Below are positions 1 through 11,965 of a stretch of 64,000 nucleotides of DNA, piece after piece (positions within the stretch are counted from its first letter, which is position 1; every line of letters starts with the position of its first letter). Below the pieces are notes generated by a model. It had not been told where the DNA came from, did no database searches, and worked only from the letters and a program-made list of their open reading frames with translations. Position numbers and translations under genes: made by a program. Source of the stretch: Gigaspora rosea (taxonomy: Eukaryota > Glomeromycota > Glomeromycetes > Diversisporales > Gigasporaceae); assembly GCA_003550325.1 (NCBI GenBank), contig QKWP01000113.1, positions 277,089-341,088 of the forward strand. The letters run 5' to 3'.

Positions 1-552
1 TTTTCTGGGTTCCCCTGGCCGTGTATGGCGTGAACCAAGTGAAAAATGGGAAATCGATTGTATTGGTAGTAGTGTAGGACGTAGTCCTGGACGTATGTAT
101 TGGGGCTGCTTCTCCTGGTTTGGGGTTGGTCCCTTGTTCCTCTAAAATCCAATTCAAATGGTAAGTTACACCTTGAGATCCTCTGGAAGTACGCTGTCCC
201 AACTATAAATAATTTTCCAGCAAATGATGATTGAGGTCGCCCAATCTTTGTCCAGGATAATGCAAGACCTCATCTTGACGGGATGGGCCTGGAATATTTG
301 AAGAAATACCGAATTCGTGTGATGGATTGGCCGCCACAAAGACTGGATCTTAATCCGATTGAAAACCTGTGGAATGAGATAAAGTGCTCTGTATGCCGTA
401 AGGGAAGGCCAGGTAATCTTGCAGAGCTGGATGCTCTTGTTAAAAAATCGTGGTATGAAACACCACCAGAACTCTGCCGTAAACTGGTCACCAGTATCCC
501 CAATCGGGTCGATGCTTGTATATTAGCTGTGGGCGGACCCATTAAATATTAG
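1..552 (+). pseudogene. Tc1/mariner (DD34E) transposase, 5'-cut by window edge and broken
   Basis: Two stretches of a Tc1-type DDE transposase are visible. Bases 20-142 encode the region around the motif WGCFSWFGVGP and end at a TAA at 143. Bases 235-552, in another frame, encode FVQDNARPH with the second catalytic Asp, then DLNPIENLWNEIK with the final Glu. Exactly 34 residues lie between that Asp and Glu, the DD34E spacing of Tc1. A TGA at 232-234 sits just before the second stretch, so the gene carries at least two stops and a frameshift. The first catalytic Asp and the DNA-binding half lie outside the window. The right terminal inverted repeat cannot be set without the left end. It faces the Plavaka ORF that ends at 763. 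Confidence 0.85.
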
Positions 553-762
553 AATATAATTTGTTTTTTTTTTATAATAAAATGTAAAGAAAAAAAAAAG
601 AAAGACAAAATGTAAAATTTTGACTTTTGTACAAATGAAAAAATCGAATTTTTAGAATTTTTTGCATAATTTTTGCATGACGTAATGAAACTGCACCAAA
701 TTTTAGTATGTTGTACCGTGAGATCGGCGGGTCACGTGACATAAATTTCGTGCCATGTTTAC

Positions 763-3447
763 TTACCCGATTTTGAGTGATGGCTCCCCCAAAAGTGTCC
801 ATAATAATATGGAATCCCACTGTAAAAGTGGAAGAATTTTGTCAAATAGTAATTCAGTTTCGTCATTATTGACCGAATTTATTTTATATTCTACTTGCGC
901 ATTTTTCATTAAAATATGCATAAGTTCAGGTTCAATAGATCGATTACTAGTTGGATAAGATCCTAACAAACCATTTATCCTTTTGAAAGAATAGCACCAA
1001 TATGCATATGGCGGACCATAATCTAGGCAACATTGTTTAATGTGAAGCGACAAGTGAATATTGGATGTTATCAGATGTGGGCCATAATTTTGTTGAATTA
1101 ACTTTGCCATGTTTATTAGCCGATTATGTGCTTCGTCTATGTCACTTTGCCTGACTATTCGGCTTACTAATGAATTGCATGCACAGACAAAATTAAAAAT
1201 AATTTCTTTATCTCCATGTGATAGCAAATCCCACATGCACGGTATAGCATACACTTGATAAAATATTCTCCACTGATCTGCAGTAAATCGACTAAATCCT
1301 TCTGCTCCACGTGCGACTTTTGATGGAATACGACCTATATCTGATGGAATTTTAACGTTCGACATACGTTGTTCAATTATTGAAAGTTGTTTATTATTAA
1401 GTTTATTATGATCTAATAAGCACTGCTTCATTATCCACTTGCCGATACCTAAAAATAGGCAATGCATTGGATCAACTACCATAAATTTAACTGGATCAAA
1501 ATAATTTAGCCGATATAGTTCTGACCATCTTACTCCCGTTTCTGAAACATGCTCATCACGTTCTTGTTTATTTGTACAAAGTAACCATTGATTTGCTGCA
1601 CTAAAATATTGTGAAATATCTACTGGTTTGAACCATTCATCCATACTTTCAAAACCACCGTAGTGATTTCTTTTGGTTTCACGATCATATGTTGCACGTT
1701 TTGGACAACGATGGCATTTTACTAAATAACTTGCATGACCGCATATTTTTCTTGCAGCAGGAACATCATTAGCCGATAAAATAAGTGCAGCGTATATCTT
1801 GCGTCCTTCTTTATATTCAAATGTTGATGGTAATTCTATACCGGAAGAAAATTCAATTAACTCGTCGACGATTGGAGCAAGATAATGATTTATTTGATGT
1901 TTACTAGGCTCATTTGGACCAGGGATGATACCTAATGTTAAAATATTGTTTGGTTTGAATCGTTCTTCACGTGGTAAATTACATAAAACTCCATAAATTA
2001 CCCCAGTGCTATGAATTGTATAATCGAATGGTTGAAACCAGTCGATATTCATAGCTAAGCCGATATGGCTATCAAGTGTATCATTTGTAAAAAATGGCGT
2101 AGGATCATCAGGATTTATAGCGAAATTTTTCCAGATATTACCCTCGTATATGTCTGAGAAAATTCCATTTGGGACATTTCTATTTCTAGAATGCCGTAAC
2201 ATCACCTCAAATCCTGGCCGCTGATACATCATATAAAGTTGCTGCTTTATACTTCCAACTGGGTAAAGCTTTAATGCTCGTAATAAAGTTCCTTCATTTG
2301 TTTTTATTATCTCTGCTAATGGTTCATTACATGCCGATCGTCGTGATTCTGATCTATGATTAGGATATTCAACATATGTACACATTTTGCATGCTGGTTG
2401 ATTTTCCTCTGAATAATTTTTGACTTCTAATAGATCATAAAGTTTATGACACTTCGGGCATGCAACATATTTTTTATATTTAGTTAAGATACCTAAAGAC
2501 GATTTTGTTGTGGTCAGAGAAGTAGGAAACTTATCGGCTTCATTTATTTTGAAATGTACAAGTATAATTCGAAGAAATTTAATTAATGTTTCTGTACCAA
2601 CATCGGATACATTGAAACGTTGCTGATATTTCATTATCCATACGATGATCCAATCATGCGAATTATCATCGAAAGTAAACGGTGGATCAAAAACTTCAGG
2701 ATCGATTTCTGGCGGAATAAAATTAACAGGTTCACGGCTTGCTTGCGAAGATTCACTTGCAGAATCACTTGAAGAAGAACTACTTGAGGAAGAAGCATCA
2801 TCAGGCTCTTCTTTCTGAATTATCATAATTTCATCATCATCTGATGGTTGATATATATCAAATGGCGATGATTCTTCTAAAGCTTCATCAATGTTCATCT
2901 CTTCATCATCGATGGGTGAAGGCATCCGAAATTTTGCTTTACCCGATTTTCTGGAGATTGGCGACTGTTCAATAAAATCATCTTCTAGAAATAAACTTAT
3001 AGATTCAGTACTCGAGTTTGTATTATCATCTTCGTCACTGGCTGTACTATCTTCTTCGGAACTATTGTTATCCGATGCATTGTTATCCGAACCACTATCA
3101 TCAGAATCACTGTTATCCGAACCACTATCGTCAGAATCATTGTTATCCGAACCATTATCATCAGAATCATTGTTATCCGAACCATTATCATCAGAATCAT
3201 CGTTATTTGAATCTTCACTTCCTGAACTAGCACGTTTTGGAAATTCTGGCAGTGGTTCTTCTCTATGTTTATACTTTGCCGTGGACGATTGCTTGGTGAT
3301 CCTACTAGATTGACCAATTTCGGGTAAGGCCATATGGGATTGCTGTGTTCGTGGATCGACATATTTCCCTTGACATTTCGGGCACTTACATACTACTTTT
3401 TTTGTTTTGCGTACATATTTTCCTGAACTCTCTTCGGATGACGACAT
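763..3447 (-). CDS. Plavaka/CACTA-type (TNP2-like) transposase
   Basis: An uninterrupted 894-residue ORF if started at the ATG at 3447, which begins MSSSEESSGK; an in-frame ATG at 3516 would add 23 residues but starts a less likely N-terminus. Seen in order: a C-x-C-P-K-C cluster near residues 18-21, an Asp/Ser/Asn-rich repeat region at about 69-132, a run of serines, a CPKC...CKMC zinc ribbon near 326-355, the motif LGIIPGPNEP near 505, a CGHA...CHRC cluster, and VDPMHCLFLGIGKW near 657. The last motifs are typical of fungal Plavaka transposases of the CACTA superfamily, which cut and paste DNA in the nucleus. The stop codon overlaps GGGTAAGT, a perfect 5' splice site, so the annotated C-terminus may be an unspliced end. 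No CACTA terminal repeats were recognised. A TATA-like stretch lies about 125 bp upstream near 3571-3582. Confidence 0.85.
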   Translation of the reverse strand: MSSSEESSGKYVRKTKKVVCKCPKCQGKYVDPRTQQSHMALPEIGQSSRITKQSSTAKYKHREEPLPEFPKRASSGSEDSNNDDSDDNGSDNNDSDDNGSDNNDSDDSGSDNSDSDDSGSDNNASDNNSSEEDSTASDEDDNTNSSTESISLFLEDDFIEQSPISRKSGKAKFRMPSPIDDEEMNIDEALEESSPFDIYQPSDDDEIMIIQKEEPDDASSSSSSSSSDSASESSQASREPVNFIPPEIDPEVFDPPFTFDDNSHDWIIVWIMKYQQRFNVSDVGTETLIKFLRIILVHFKINEADKFPTSLTTTKSSLGILTKYKKYVACPKCHKLYDLLEVKNYSEENQPACKMCTYVEYPNHRSESRRSACNEPLAEIIKTNEGTLLRALKLYPVGSIKQQLYMMYQRPGFEVMLRHSRNRNVPNGIFSDIYEGNIWKNFAINPDDPTPFFTNDTLDSHIGLAMNIDWFQPFDYTIHSTGVIYGVLCNLPREERFKPNNILTLGIIPGPNEPSKHQINHYLAPIVDELIEFSSGIELPSTFEYKEGRKIYAALILSANDVPAARKICGHASYLVKCHRCPKRATYDRETKRNHYGGFESMDEWFKPVDISQYFSAANQWLLCTNKQERDEHVSETGVRWSELYRLNYFDPVKFMVVDPMHCLFLGIGKWIMKQCLLDHNKLNNKQLSIIEQRMSNVKIPSDIGRIPSKVARGAEGFSRFTADQWRIFYQVYAIPCMWDLLSHGDKEIIFNFVCACNSLVSRIVRQSDIDEAHNRLINMAKLIQQNYGPHLITSNIHLSLHIKQCCLDYGPPYAYWCYSFKRINGLLGSYPTSNRSIEPELMHILMKNAQVEYKINSVNNDETELLFDKILPLLQWDSILLWTLLGEPSLKIG

Positions 3448-3517
3448 TATTATTTTACTATTATGGTTTTTATATTGGGTAAAATGCGTATTGATTTTTT
3501 TGCAAGATTTTTGCAAG

Positions 3518-4342
3518 AAAATTTATGCTGCAATCGACGTCTTAAATACTTTTTCGAAATAAATCGGCCCTATATATATAAACAATTCAAGAATTTATGC
3601 ATATCATAGATTTAAATTACCGATCACTAATTAAATCATCGGAATTAATTTTCCTTGTAATATATAATACAGTATAAATAAAACATGGAAACGATTCATT
3701 CAATCAATTCTCTTCAGAACGTGTTTATTTTTTTCTTCCCGGAACACGTCAATTTCTTCTTTTTTTTTTTAAAAAAAAACAATAAAACACAAATATCTTC
3801 GTACAACATTATAAAAAGCATTATACAAATATAGTAATATTATGAGTACAGAAAGACTATCGATGATACGCATAGAATTCTTCGAATATTAACTGTTCAC
3901 TAAATATCTTCTCAAGAGAAAAACAGTTGAAAAACTTAAAGGTTGCGTCAAGATAAACACGAAACATTTAACAAAGTAAACTTTTATATACGAACAGTAG
4001 AAGATATAAGTAGAATTCTTAGAATACTTACAACTTAGACCGCATAAAGATTTCAAATGAAACAAAACTCTTCGGAAAGTTAAAGATAAACGTGTTATAA
4101 CCATAACAAGGAAAAATAAACTTAATCACAAGAGCCGATATTCTACAAAATGTATATACCAAGTTTTTCACTCATATCATTGCTATAATGAACATATCTT
4201 CTCAAATGAAATCTTTTTTTTTTGAAAAAATAGTACCAATTTTCGATTATTTCGTCTAACTAAAACTATTCGCGTATCTTCCTAGAAAAAGGTAAAATTA
4301 TTTTCCTTTGCGTATCTTCCTAGTCAAAAATTAATGCGTTTG
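3518..4342. other. AT-rich spacer with degenerate satellite motifs
   Basis: No gene is supported. Short motifs of the adjoining 499-bp array recur here in degraded form, such as CGTATCTTCCTAG and TAGAATTCTT. This suggests an older decayed edge of the array. The 71-codon minus-strand ORF at 3889-4104 has no recognisable features. Confidence 0.5.
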
Positions 4343-7300
4343 TCTTTTACCTAAATATATTATAGAATTATACTACGTACGTATATAATGCATGCAACAT
4401 TAAAATTTTATCCGAATACGGAAAACAATGTCAAACATTTATAATCATGCATTAGAATGCAAACAATACCGAACCCTGATAATCATGTGACAATCAGATT
4501 GGTGCATTGTCCAAGCGAAAGGTACATTATTTTAATGTAATCGTTATTTATTTAATGATATTTAAGTGATATTAATTTAATATATATATAATGTTCAATT
4601 TTCTATTCGAGTACAGAAGAATTCCAAGGAATAATGCAGAATATGTGATAATTTGGTTATTGATAATTTCTTTCGCATATCTTCCTAATGAAGTAATTTT
4701 TTAAATGATATTATAACGATATTAATATTATATTTTAATTTATTTTTATTCGAGTACATAAGAACTTCAGATCAAGTAATTATTAAGTTCGTTCGTATAT
4801 CTTCCTAATTATCTTTTACCTAAATATATTATAGTATTATACTACGTATATAATGCATACAACATTAAAATTTTAACCGAATACGGAAAGAAGATCAAAG
4901 GAACGTGCATTAGAATGCATATAATGCTCGAGTACGAAAGAAAATCAAAGAACAATACCGAACCCTGATAATCATGTGACAATCAGATTGGTGCATTGTC
5001 CAGTATTGTCCAAGCGAAAGGTACATTATTTTAATGTAATCGTTATTTATTTAATGATATTTAAGTGATATTAATTTAATATATATATAATGTTCAATTT
5101 TCTATTCGAGTACAGAAGAATTCCAAGGAATAATGCAGAATATGTGATAATTTGGTTATTGATAATTTCTTTCGCATATCTTCCTAATGAAGTAATTTTT
5201 TAAATGATATTATAACGATATTAATATTATATTTTAATTTATTTTTATTCGAGTACATAAGAACTTCAGATCAAGTAATTATTAAGTTCGTTCGTATATC
5301 TTCCTAATTATCTTTTACCTAAATATATTATAGTATTATACTACGTATATAATGCATACAACATTAAAATTTTAACCGAATACGGAAAGAAGATCAAAGG
5401 AACGTGCATTAGAATGCATATAATGCTCGAGTACGAAAGAAAATCAAAGAACAATACCGAACCCTGATAATCATGTGACAATCAGATTGGTGCATTGTCC
5501 AGTATTGTCCAAGCGAAAGGTACATTATTTTAATGTAATCGTTATTTATTTAATGATATTTAAGTGATATTAATTTAATATATATATAATGTTCAATTTT
5601 CTATTCGAGTACAGAAGAATTCCAAGGAATAATGCAGAATATGTGATAATTTGGTTATTGATAATTTCTTTCGCATATCTTCCTAATGAAGTAATTTTTT
5701 AAATGATATTATAACGATATTAATATTATATTTTAATTTATTTTTATTCGAGTACATAAGAACTTCAGATCAAGTAATTATTAAGTTCGTTCGTATATCT
5801 TCCTAATTATCTTTTACCTAAATATATTATAGTATTATACTACGTATATAATGCATACAACATTAAAATTTTAACCGAATACGGAAAGAAGATCAAAGGA
5901 ACGTGCATTAGAATGCATATAATGCTCGAGTACGAAAGAAAATCAAAGAACAATACCGAACCCTGATAATCATGTGACAATCAGATTGGTGCATTGTCCA
6001 GTATTGTCCAAGCGAAAGGTACATTATTTTAATGTAATCGTTATTTATTTAATGATATTTAAGTGATATTAATTTAATATATATATAATGTTCAATTTTC
6101 TATTCGAGTACAGAAGAATTCCAAGGAATAATGCAGAATATGTGATAATTTGGTTATTGATAATTTCTTTCGCATATCTTCCTAATGAAGTAATTTTTTA
6201 AATGATATTATAACGATATTAATATTATATTTTAATTTATTTTTATTCGAGTACATAAGAACTTCAGATCAAGTAATTATTAAGTTCGTTCGTATATCTT
6301 CCTAATTATCTTTTACCTAAATATATTATAGTATTATACTACGTATATAATGCATACAACATTAAAATTTTAACCGAATACGGAAAGAAGATCAAAGGAA
6401 CGTGCATTAGAATGCATATAATGCTCGAGTACGAAAGAAAATCAAAGAACAATACCGAACCCTGATAATCATGTGACAATCAGATTGGTGCATTGTCCAG
6501 TATTGTCCAAGCGAAAGGTACATTATTTTAATGTAATCGTTATTTATTTAATGATATTTAAGTGATATTAATTTAATATATATATAATGTTCAATTTTCT
6601 ATTCGAGTACAGAAGAATTCCAAGGAATAATGCAGAATATGTGATAATTTGGTTATTGATAATTTCTTTCGCATATCTTCCTAATGAAGTAATTTTTTAA
6701 ATGATATTATAACGATATTAATATTATATTTTAATTTATTTTTATTCGAGTACATAAGAACTTCAGATCAAGTAATTATTAAGTTCGTTCGTATATCTTC
6801 CTAATTATCTTTTACCTAAATATATTATAGTATTATACTACGTATATAATGCATACAACATTAAAATTTTAACCGAATACGGAAAGAAGATCAAAGGAAC
6901 GTGCATTAGAATGCATATAATGCTCGAGTACGAAAGAAAATCAAAGAACAATACCGAACCCTGATAATCATGTGACAATCAGATTGGTGCATTGTCCAGT
7001 ATTGTCCAAGCGAAAGGTACATTATTTTAATGTAATCGTTATTTATTTAATGATATTTAAGTGATATTAATTTAATATATATATAATGTTCAATTTTCTA
7101 TTCGAGTACAGAAGAATTCCAAGGAATAATGCAGAATATGTGATAATTTGGTTATTGATAATTTCTTTCGCATATCTTCCTAATGAAGTAATTTTTTAAA
7201 TGATATTATAACGATATTAATATTATATTTTAATTTATTTTTATTCGAGTACATAAGAACTTCAGATCAAGTAATTATTAAGTTCGTTCGTATATCTTCC

Positions 7301-8304
7301 TAATTATCTTTTACCTAAATATATTATAGTATTATACTACGTATATAATGCATACAACATTAAAATTTTAACCGAATACGGAAAGAAGATCAAAGGAACG
7401 TGCATTAGAATGCATATAATGCTCGAGTACGAAAGAAAATCAAAGAACAATACCGAACCCTGATAATCATGTGACAATCAGATTGGTGCATTGTCCAGTA
7501 TTGTCCAAGCGAAAGGTACATTATTTTAATGTAATCGTTATTTATTTAATGATATTTAAGTGATATTAATTTAATATATATATAATGTTCAATTTTCTAT
7601 TCGAGTACAGAAGAATTCCAAGGAATAATGCAGAATATGTGATAATTTGGTTATTGATAATTTCTTTCGCATATCTTCCTAATGAAGTAATTTTTTAAAT
7701 GATATTATAACGATATTAATATTATATTTTAATTTATTTTTATTCGAGTACATAAGAACTTCAGATCAAGTAATTATTAAGTTCGTTCGTATATCTTCCT
7801 AATTATCTTTTACCTAAATATATTATAGTATTATACTACGTATATAATGCATACAACATTAAAATTTTAACCGAATACGGAAAGAAGATCAAAGGAACGT
7901 GCATTAGAATGCATATAATGCTCGAGTACGAAAGAAAATCAAAGAACAATACCGAACCCTGATAATCATGTGACAATCAGATTGGTGCATTGTCCAGTAT
8001 TGTCCAAGCGAAAGGTACATTATTTTAATGTAATCGTTATTTATTTAATGATATTTAAGTGATATTAATTTAATATATATATAATGTTCAATTTTCTATT
8101 CGAGTACAGAAGAATTCCAAGGAATAATGCAGAATATGTGATAATTTGGTTATTGATAATTTCTTTCGCATATCTTCCTAATGAAGTAATTTTTTAAATG
8201 ATATTATAACGATATTAATATTATATTTTAATTTATTTTTATTCGAGTACATAAGAACTTCAGATCAAGTAATTATTAAGTTCGTTCGTATATCTTCCTA
8301 ATGA
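4343..8304. repeat. Tandem satellite array, 499-bp unit, about 8 copies
   Basis: Taking TCTTTTACCTAAATATATTA as phase mark, units start at 4343, 4812, 5311, 5810, 6309, 6808, 7307 and 7806. The first spacing is 469 bp and the rest are exactly 499 bp. The first unit differs clearly; the other seven look essentially identical by eye. Each unit itself contains diverged sub-motifs repeated about every 100-150 bp (TTCGAGTACA-AAGAA and CGTATATCTTCCTAAT), so the 499-bp unit resembles a higher-order repeat of shorter monomers. No ORF runs through it. Near-identity means recent amplification, homogenisation, or an assembly effect. Confidence 0.95.
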
Positions 8305-8463
8305 AGTAATTTTTAAATGATATTATAGCGATATTAATATAATTTATTTTCAGCGAAAGGTAAATTAATATTATATGCAGCTTTATTAATAAATTTTAAT
8401 TATCAGGAGACATAAGACAGATAATACAGATAATAGAAGATAATTACCATATAGCTATCGAAC

Positions 8464-8473
8464 TTATAAAAAG
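8464..8473 (+). promoter_or_regulatory. TATA-like element upstream of the Ser/Lys-rich gene
   Basis: TTATAAAAAG lies about 150 bp upstream of the ATG at 8619 and just beyond the satellite array. The position fits a core promoter. This is inference from sequence only. Confidence 0.35.
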
Positions 8474-8618
8474 GATGGTATCTTTCCTAGAAAATTTCGT
8501 TGTCGATTTCAATTCAATATCTCATCCTAAAATTACTTTTCGCAACTAAATCAATCCTCTTTCACCTTTTTTTTACCTTAAAATTTTTTCTCATTAATTT
8601 TTTCGATTTCAATATACA

Positions 8619-10907
8619 ATGGGAAAAAAAGAAAAGCAACTTCCCAAGGCTGAAAGCAGCAAGATGGCGAAGAAAAGAGCACGCAAACATAAGAAGCAAA
8701 AATGTAAGATTTCGATAAGCCGATATAGTAATTTATTAATAATCAATTAATTATTAACTTTATATTTTTAGTAGACGCAAAGGTGATCGCTGCAGCGATT
8801 GCGGGAGCAATCGCCGCTGTTCAAGGCAAGGGGAAGAGGAAGCAAATAGAACCTGAACCACCAGAAAGCTCTAGTTCTAGTAGTGCAGGCACTACTAGTA
8901 GTGATGATGAGAGAGGAAGATCAAGGAGAGGAAGTATCAGTAGCAGAAGCAGTAGTCGTTCCAGCAGCAGCAGCAGCAGTAGCAGTAGCAGCAGCAGCAG
9001 CAGTAGCAGTAGTAGCAGTTCTGAGAGTAATCGTCCTCCGAGACCACTAACAAGAGAGCAATCGTCCCATCTTCGGGTAAATATATTATTGCCTTCTCAT
9101 GTCTTTTATGAATAGATTTACTTTATATTTTTAATTTTTATTTTATATTATTTTTTTTGCAGGCCGAAATTAAAATCTTGATAGAAGGCGGAAAGCTATC
9201 GGCCCAAAAACCGGATCCTAACAAAAATTGGTCTTCGCAAACAAAGAATATCCGGAACAATTTAATCCCATCAATAATAAAAAATTTGCCCGGATACAAA
9301 CAACATTCAGGTGCTATCGAAACTATATTGAAATCATATCACAAGACGCAGAGGCGTACTTCAGCAATAAACTCGGATCCAGCCCTAAAAGCATACAATC
9401 GTGCACGCATTGGGAAAAACAGTAAGGTGAACGAGGTAATAACAATTTTTTTTCTTTGTTTCATATAAATTTTTTAATTTATCATTTTTATTCATTTTTA
9501 TAAAATAATTTAGAAAAGAAGAAGGAGGCGTAAGGCATTATCATTCTTGATGAGTGCTGGAAATAAGGGTATTGGTCTGTACCCACGGGAAGATTTGGAG
9601 CGGTTTACGACAAGTCAAGGTGGAAACGCTTATCATTCTGCGGAAGAATGGGTGACAGATGAGGAAGCGACTGAAAGGGGCGGGAGGGATGGGCAAAAAA
9701 TTAAAAAATTAATATGCGTGGAAAAATGGTGGCGCAGACCTCATGTAAGTCAAATATATTATAGTAATGCTAAGTTACAATTAAATTAATAATGTATCGT
9801 CCTAATACAATATGTTTATTTAGTTGAAACAGCTATTTCATAAAAGGATCGATCCAGTTGTGAAACAGCTGCAGCCTAAGAACAATAGAATGATTTCACG
9901 CCATTATGGTGAGAAGATTGATAGGGAAGATGTACCACCACTAGATTGTCCAAGTTGGGCATTATCCGTCGAAGCCCGAGAACTATATTATATCCCGGAT
10001 CCTGACTTTGATACCGAACTATTAAGTGGGCAAGAAGATTCACGAAAAAAAAGAAAAGAAAAGGTGGGGATAGGCACAAGAAACGAAAAAAAAGTCATAC
10101 GGCTGAGACAGAAACTGAAGAACGAGCAAGTGAAACAGGTGTAAAAAGGGGAAGAGTGGATGATGATGATAAAGTTGTATTATATGAAAAAGAAAACCTA
10201 GAAGATCAGCAGCATCCTCAAAAGCACCAACACCAAAATCAGCAACATGCAGATCAGTAACACACTCAAAACCGGCAACACCCACATCATCAAAACCGGC
10301 AACACCCACATCATCAAAACCGCCAACACCTACATCATCAAAACCGGAAACACACATATTATCAAAACCGGAAACACCCACATCATCAAAAACACCTATA
10401 ACATCAGAAAAAACACCTAAAACATCAGAAACAACAACAGCTACAAATGAACCATCATCATCAACGGAAGTAATAGCAGTAGCAGAAGCCTTAATATCAA
10501 AAATACCACTAACATCATCAACGTCAGCAGCCTCCTCAACATCAACACCGGTGCCACTAGCAAAAATAACATTACAATTTGCCCGAGGCTCTGCAAAAAA
10601 ACCAAGTAAACTGCCGTCAGAAGATGATGCGTTAGTATTTAGAGATGAAGGAGTTGAAGCTGAGGATGGAGGTGACGATGGAGGTGACGATGGTGGTGAG
10701 GATGGAGGTGAGGACGAAAATGAAAGTGAAGGTGAAAGTGTGGTTAGTGCAGAAGCTAGTGAAAAAGTGGAAAAAGGAAAACGAAAACTGGAAGATTATG
10801 AGGACAATGAAGGTGAAGGTTGGGTTGAAAGTAAAAAAAGGAAAAAAGGGTCGCAAAAAAAGAAAGATGATAAAAAGAAAGCGAAAAGATCGAAAAGAAG
10901 GCGATAA
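8619..10907 (+). CDS. Multi-exon Ser-rich, Lys/Arg-rich protein of unknown family
   Basis: Exons inferred from splice signals and frame: 8619-8703, 8772-9076, 9163-9435, 9514-9744 and 9824-about 10060, with introns of 68-86 bp. The product opens with a lysine-rich stretch, then an Ala-rich helix, a poly-Ser tract (about 8860-9025), a basic KRRRRRK block likely to be a nuclear signal, and a region with EKWWRRPH and SWALSVEARELYYIPDPDFD. After 10060 the coding character moves into another frame, seemingly at an A8 tract (10045-10052). A further 71- or 74-bp intron (10139-10209/10212) would lead into a Thr/Pro/Ser-rich tract and an acidic-then-basic tail ending SKRRR at 10907. Alternatively translation simply stops at 10144. 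I do not recognise the family. It may be a nuclear host protein or an accessory gene of a transposon. The five upstream exons are firm; the 3' end is not. Confidence 0.65.
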
Positions 10908-11091
10908 ATTAGATTTTTGTTAGATTTATCTGTTATTGTGTTTTTTAATTTTAAAATAGTGTTTTTATCGGAATATAATAAAATTTAATAAATAATCAGT
11001 AAAATAATATAAATATCAGCCAATCGGCCAATGTGTATATAAATGTAATCAGTAAACAGTTAAATAGCAAAATTATACAAATATCATCAAC

Positions 11092-11184
11092 TATCGCCTT
11101 CGGTGATAGCAGACCGATAGACTATAGACTCAAATATTCGGTTTAAACCTAAAACCTATCGGTCTGCTATTACCAAAGGCGATA
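11092..11184. repeat. Imperfect palindrome, 29-bp arms, 35-bp loop
   Basis: Arm 11092-11120 pairs with arm 11156-11184 at about 27 of 29 positions; the inner end of each arm contains GCAGACCGATAG or its complement. It could form a stable hairpin in RNA or a cruciform in DNA. It lies about 190 bp downstream of the preceding gene's last codon, so it might be a 3' RNA structure or a short foldback element. Confidence 0.75.
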
Positions 11185-11307
11185 TTTTATTAATAATAAA
11201 AAGATGATATATAATATCGGTAAAATATACTTTAAATTTTAGGAACCGATTACTATAAATTTTATAAATATATAACTAATCATATTAAAAATCGCTAATT
11301 ATTGGCC

Positions 11308-11364
11308 AAATATTATTCAAATATCAGTCAAATATTATTCAAATATCAGTCAAATATTATTCTA
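11308..11364. repeat. 22-bp tandem repeat, about 2.6 copies
   Basis: The unit AAATATTATTCAAATATCAG plus TC is repeated directly. Simple AT-rich tandem repeat. Confidence 0.8.
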
Positions 11365-11770
11365 AAGAATAAAGAAAATATGTTAAAGACTAAATAATCA
11401 TTAAAAAATATAACCAATATATCAGTACAATATCGTATAAATTATGAAAAAATTTGTAAAATAGCCAATACAATATCTTCTTATGATTTATCTAATCGTG
11501 AATTTATCACCAAAATATCAATCTAAATATCTGACTTGTATATTCTTTATAATTTCACTAATCTTCATAAAAATATATGAGTATTTTTTACCGACTTATA
11601 ACCGATATGCAACAAATTTTCTTAAATTAGCAGCCTATCGGCCTATTTTGATCCCCTATCAATCTGCATCATATCGGCCTGCAATCTTCATAGGCGATTT
11701 TTAGATGATATTAGGGTAATATTTTTGATTTGGACAGTGTAATTAAACTATTAATAAAAAATAACATGTA

Positions 11771-11963
11771 TATGTTGTCCTCAGATCGATCCTTGCGTCA
11801 GATTGATACCGGCCTAAATTAGATTAGGGTTAGGGTAAAATTATGGTAAAGTTAGGAGGTAGTTTAGGCCAGTTGTTGCCGATCATTTAATGCTGGTCAA
11901 TAATAGTCATCTGACGTGCGTCGGATTCAATCTGACGCAAGTTTTAATCTGAGGCACAACATA
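11771..11963. mobile_element. 193-bp MITE with about 40-bp TIRs, TA target site
   Basis: The ends are inverted copies: left TATGTTGTCCTCAGATCGAT, right (reversed) TATGTTGTGCCTCAGATTAA, both followed by CTTGCGTCAGATTGA. TA flanks both ends (11769-11770 and 11964-11965), which fits a Tc1/mariner-type MITE. The centre carries TTAGGGTTAGGG. Confidence 0.8.
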
Positions 11964-11965
11964 TA

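Larger units (their letters stand above)
10908..11770. other. AT-rich intergenic stretch with hairpin and short tandem repeat
   Basis: No gene seen. It holds the inverted repeat at 11092-11184, a 22-bp tandem repeat at 11308-11364, and scattered CTATCGGCC motifs (about 11630-11700) resembling the hairpin arms. Confidence 0.6.

Noticed and set aside
2891-3362. ORFs opposite the Asp/Ser-rich part of the Plavaka gene
   Set aside because: Shadows of a low-complexity coding region.
4343-8304. CRISPR-like array
   Set aside because: The unit is 499 bp with no short repeat and variable spacer; the setting is eukaryotic.
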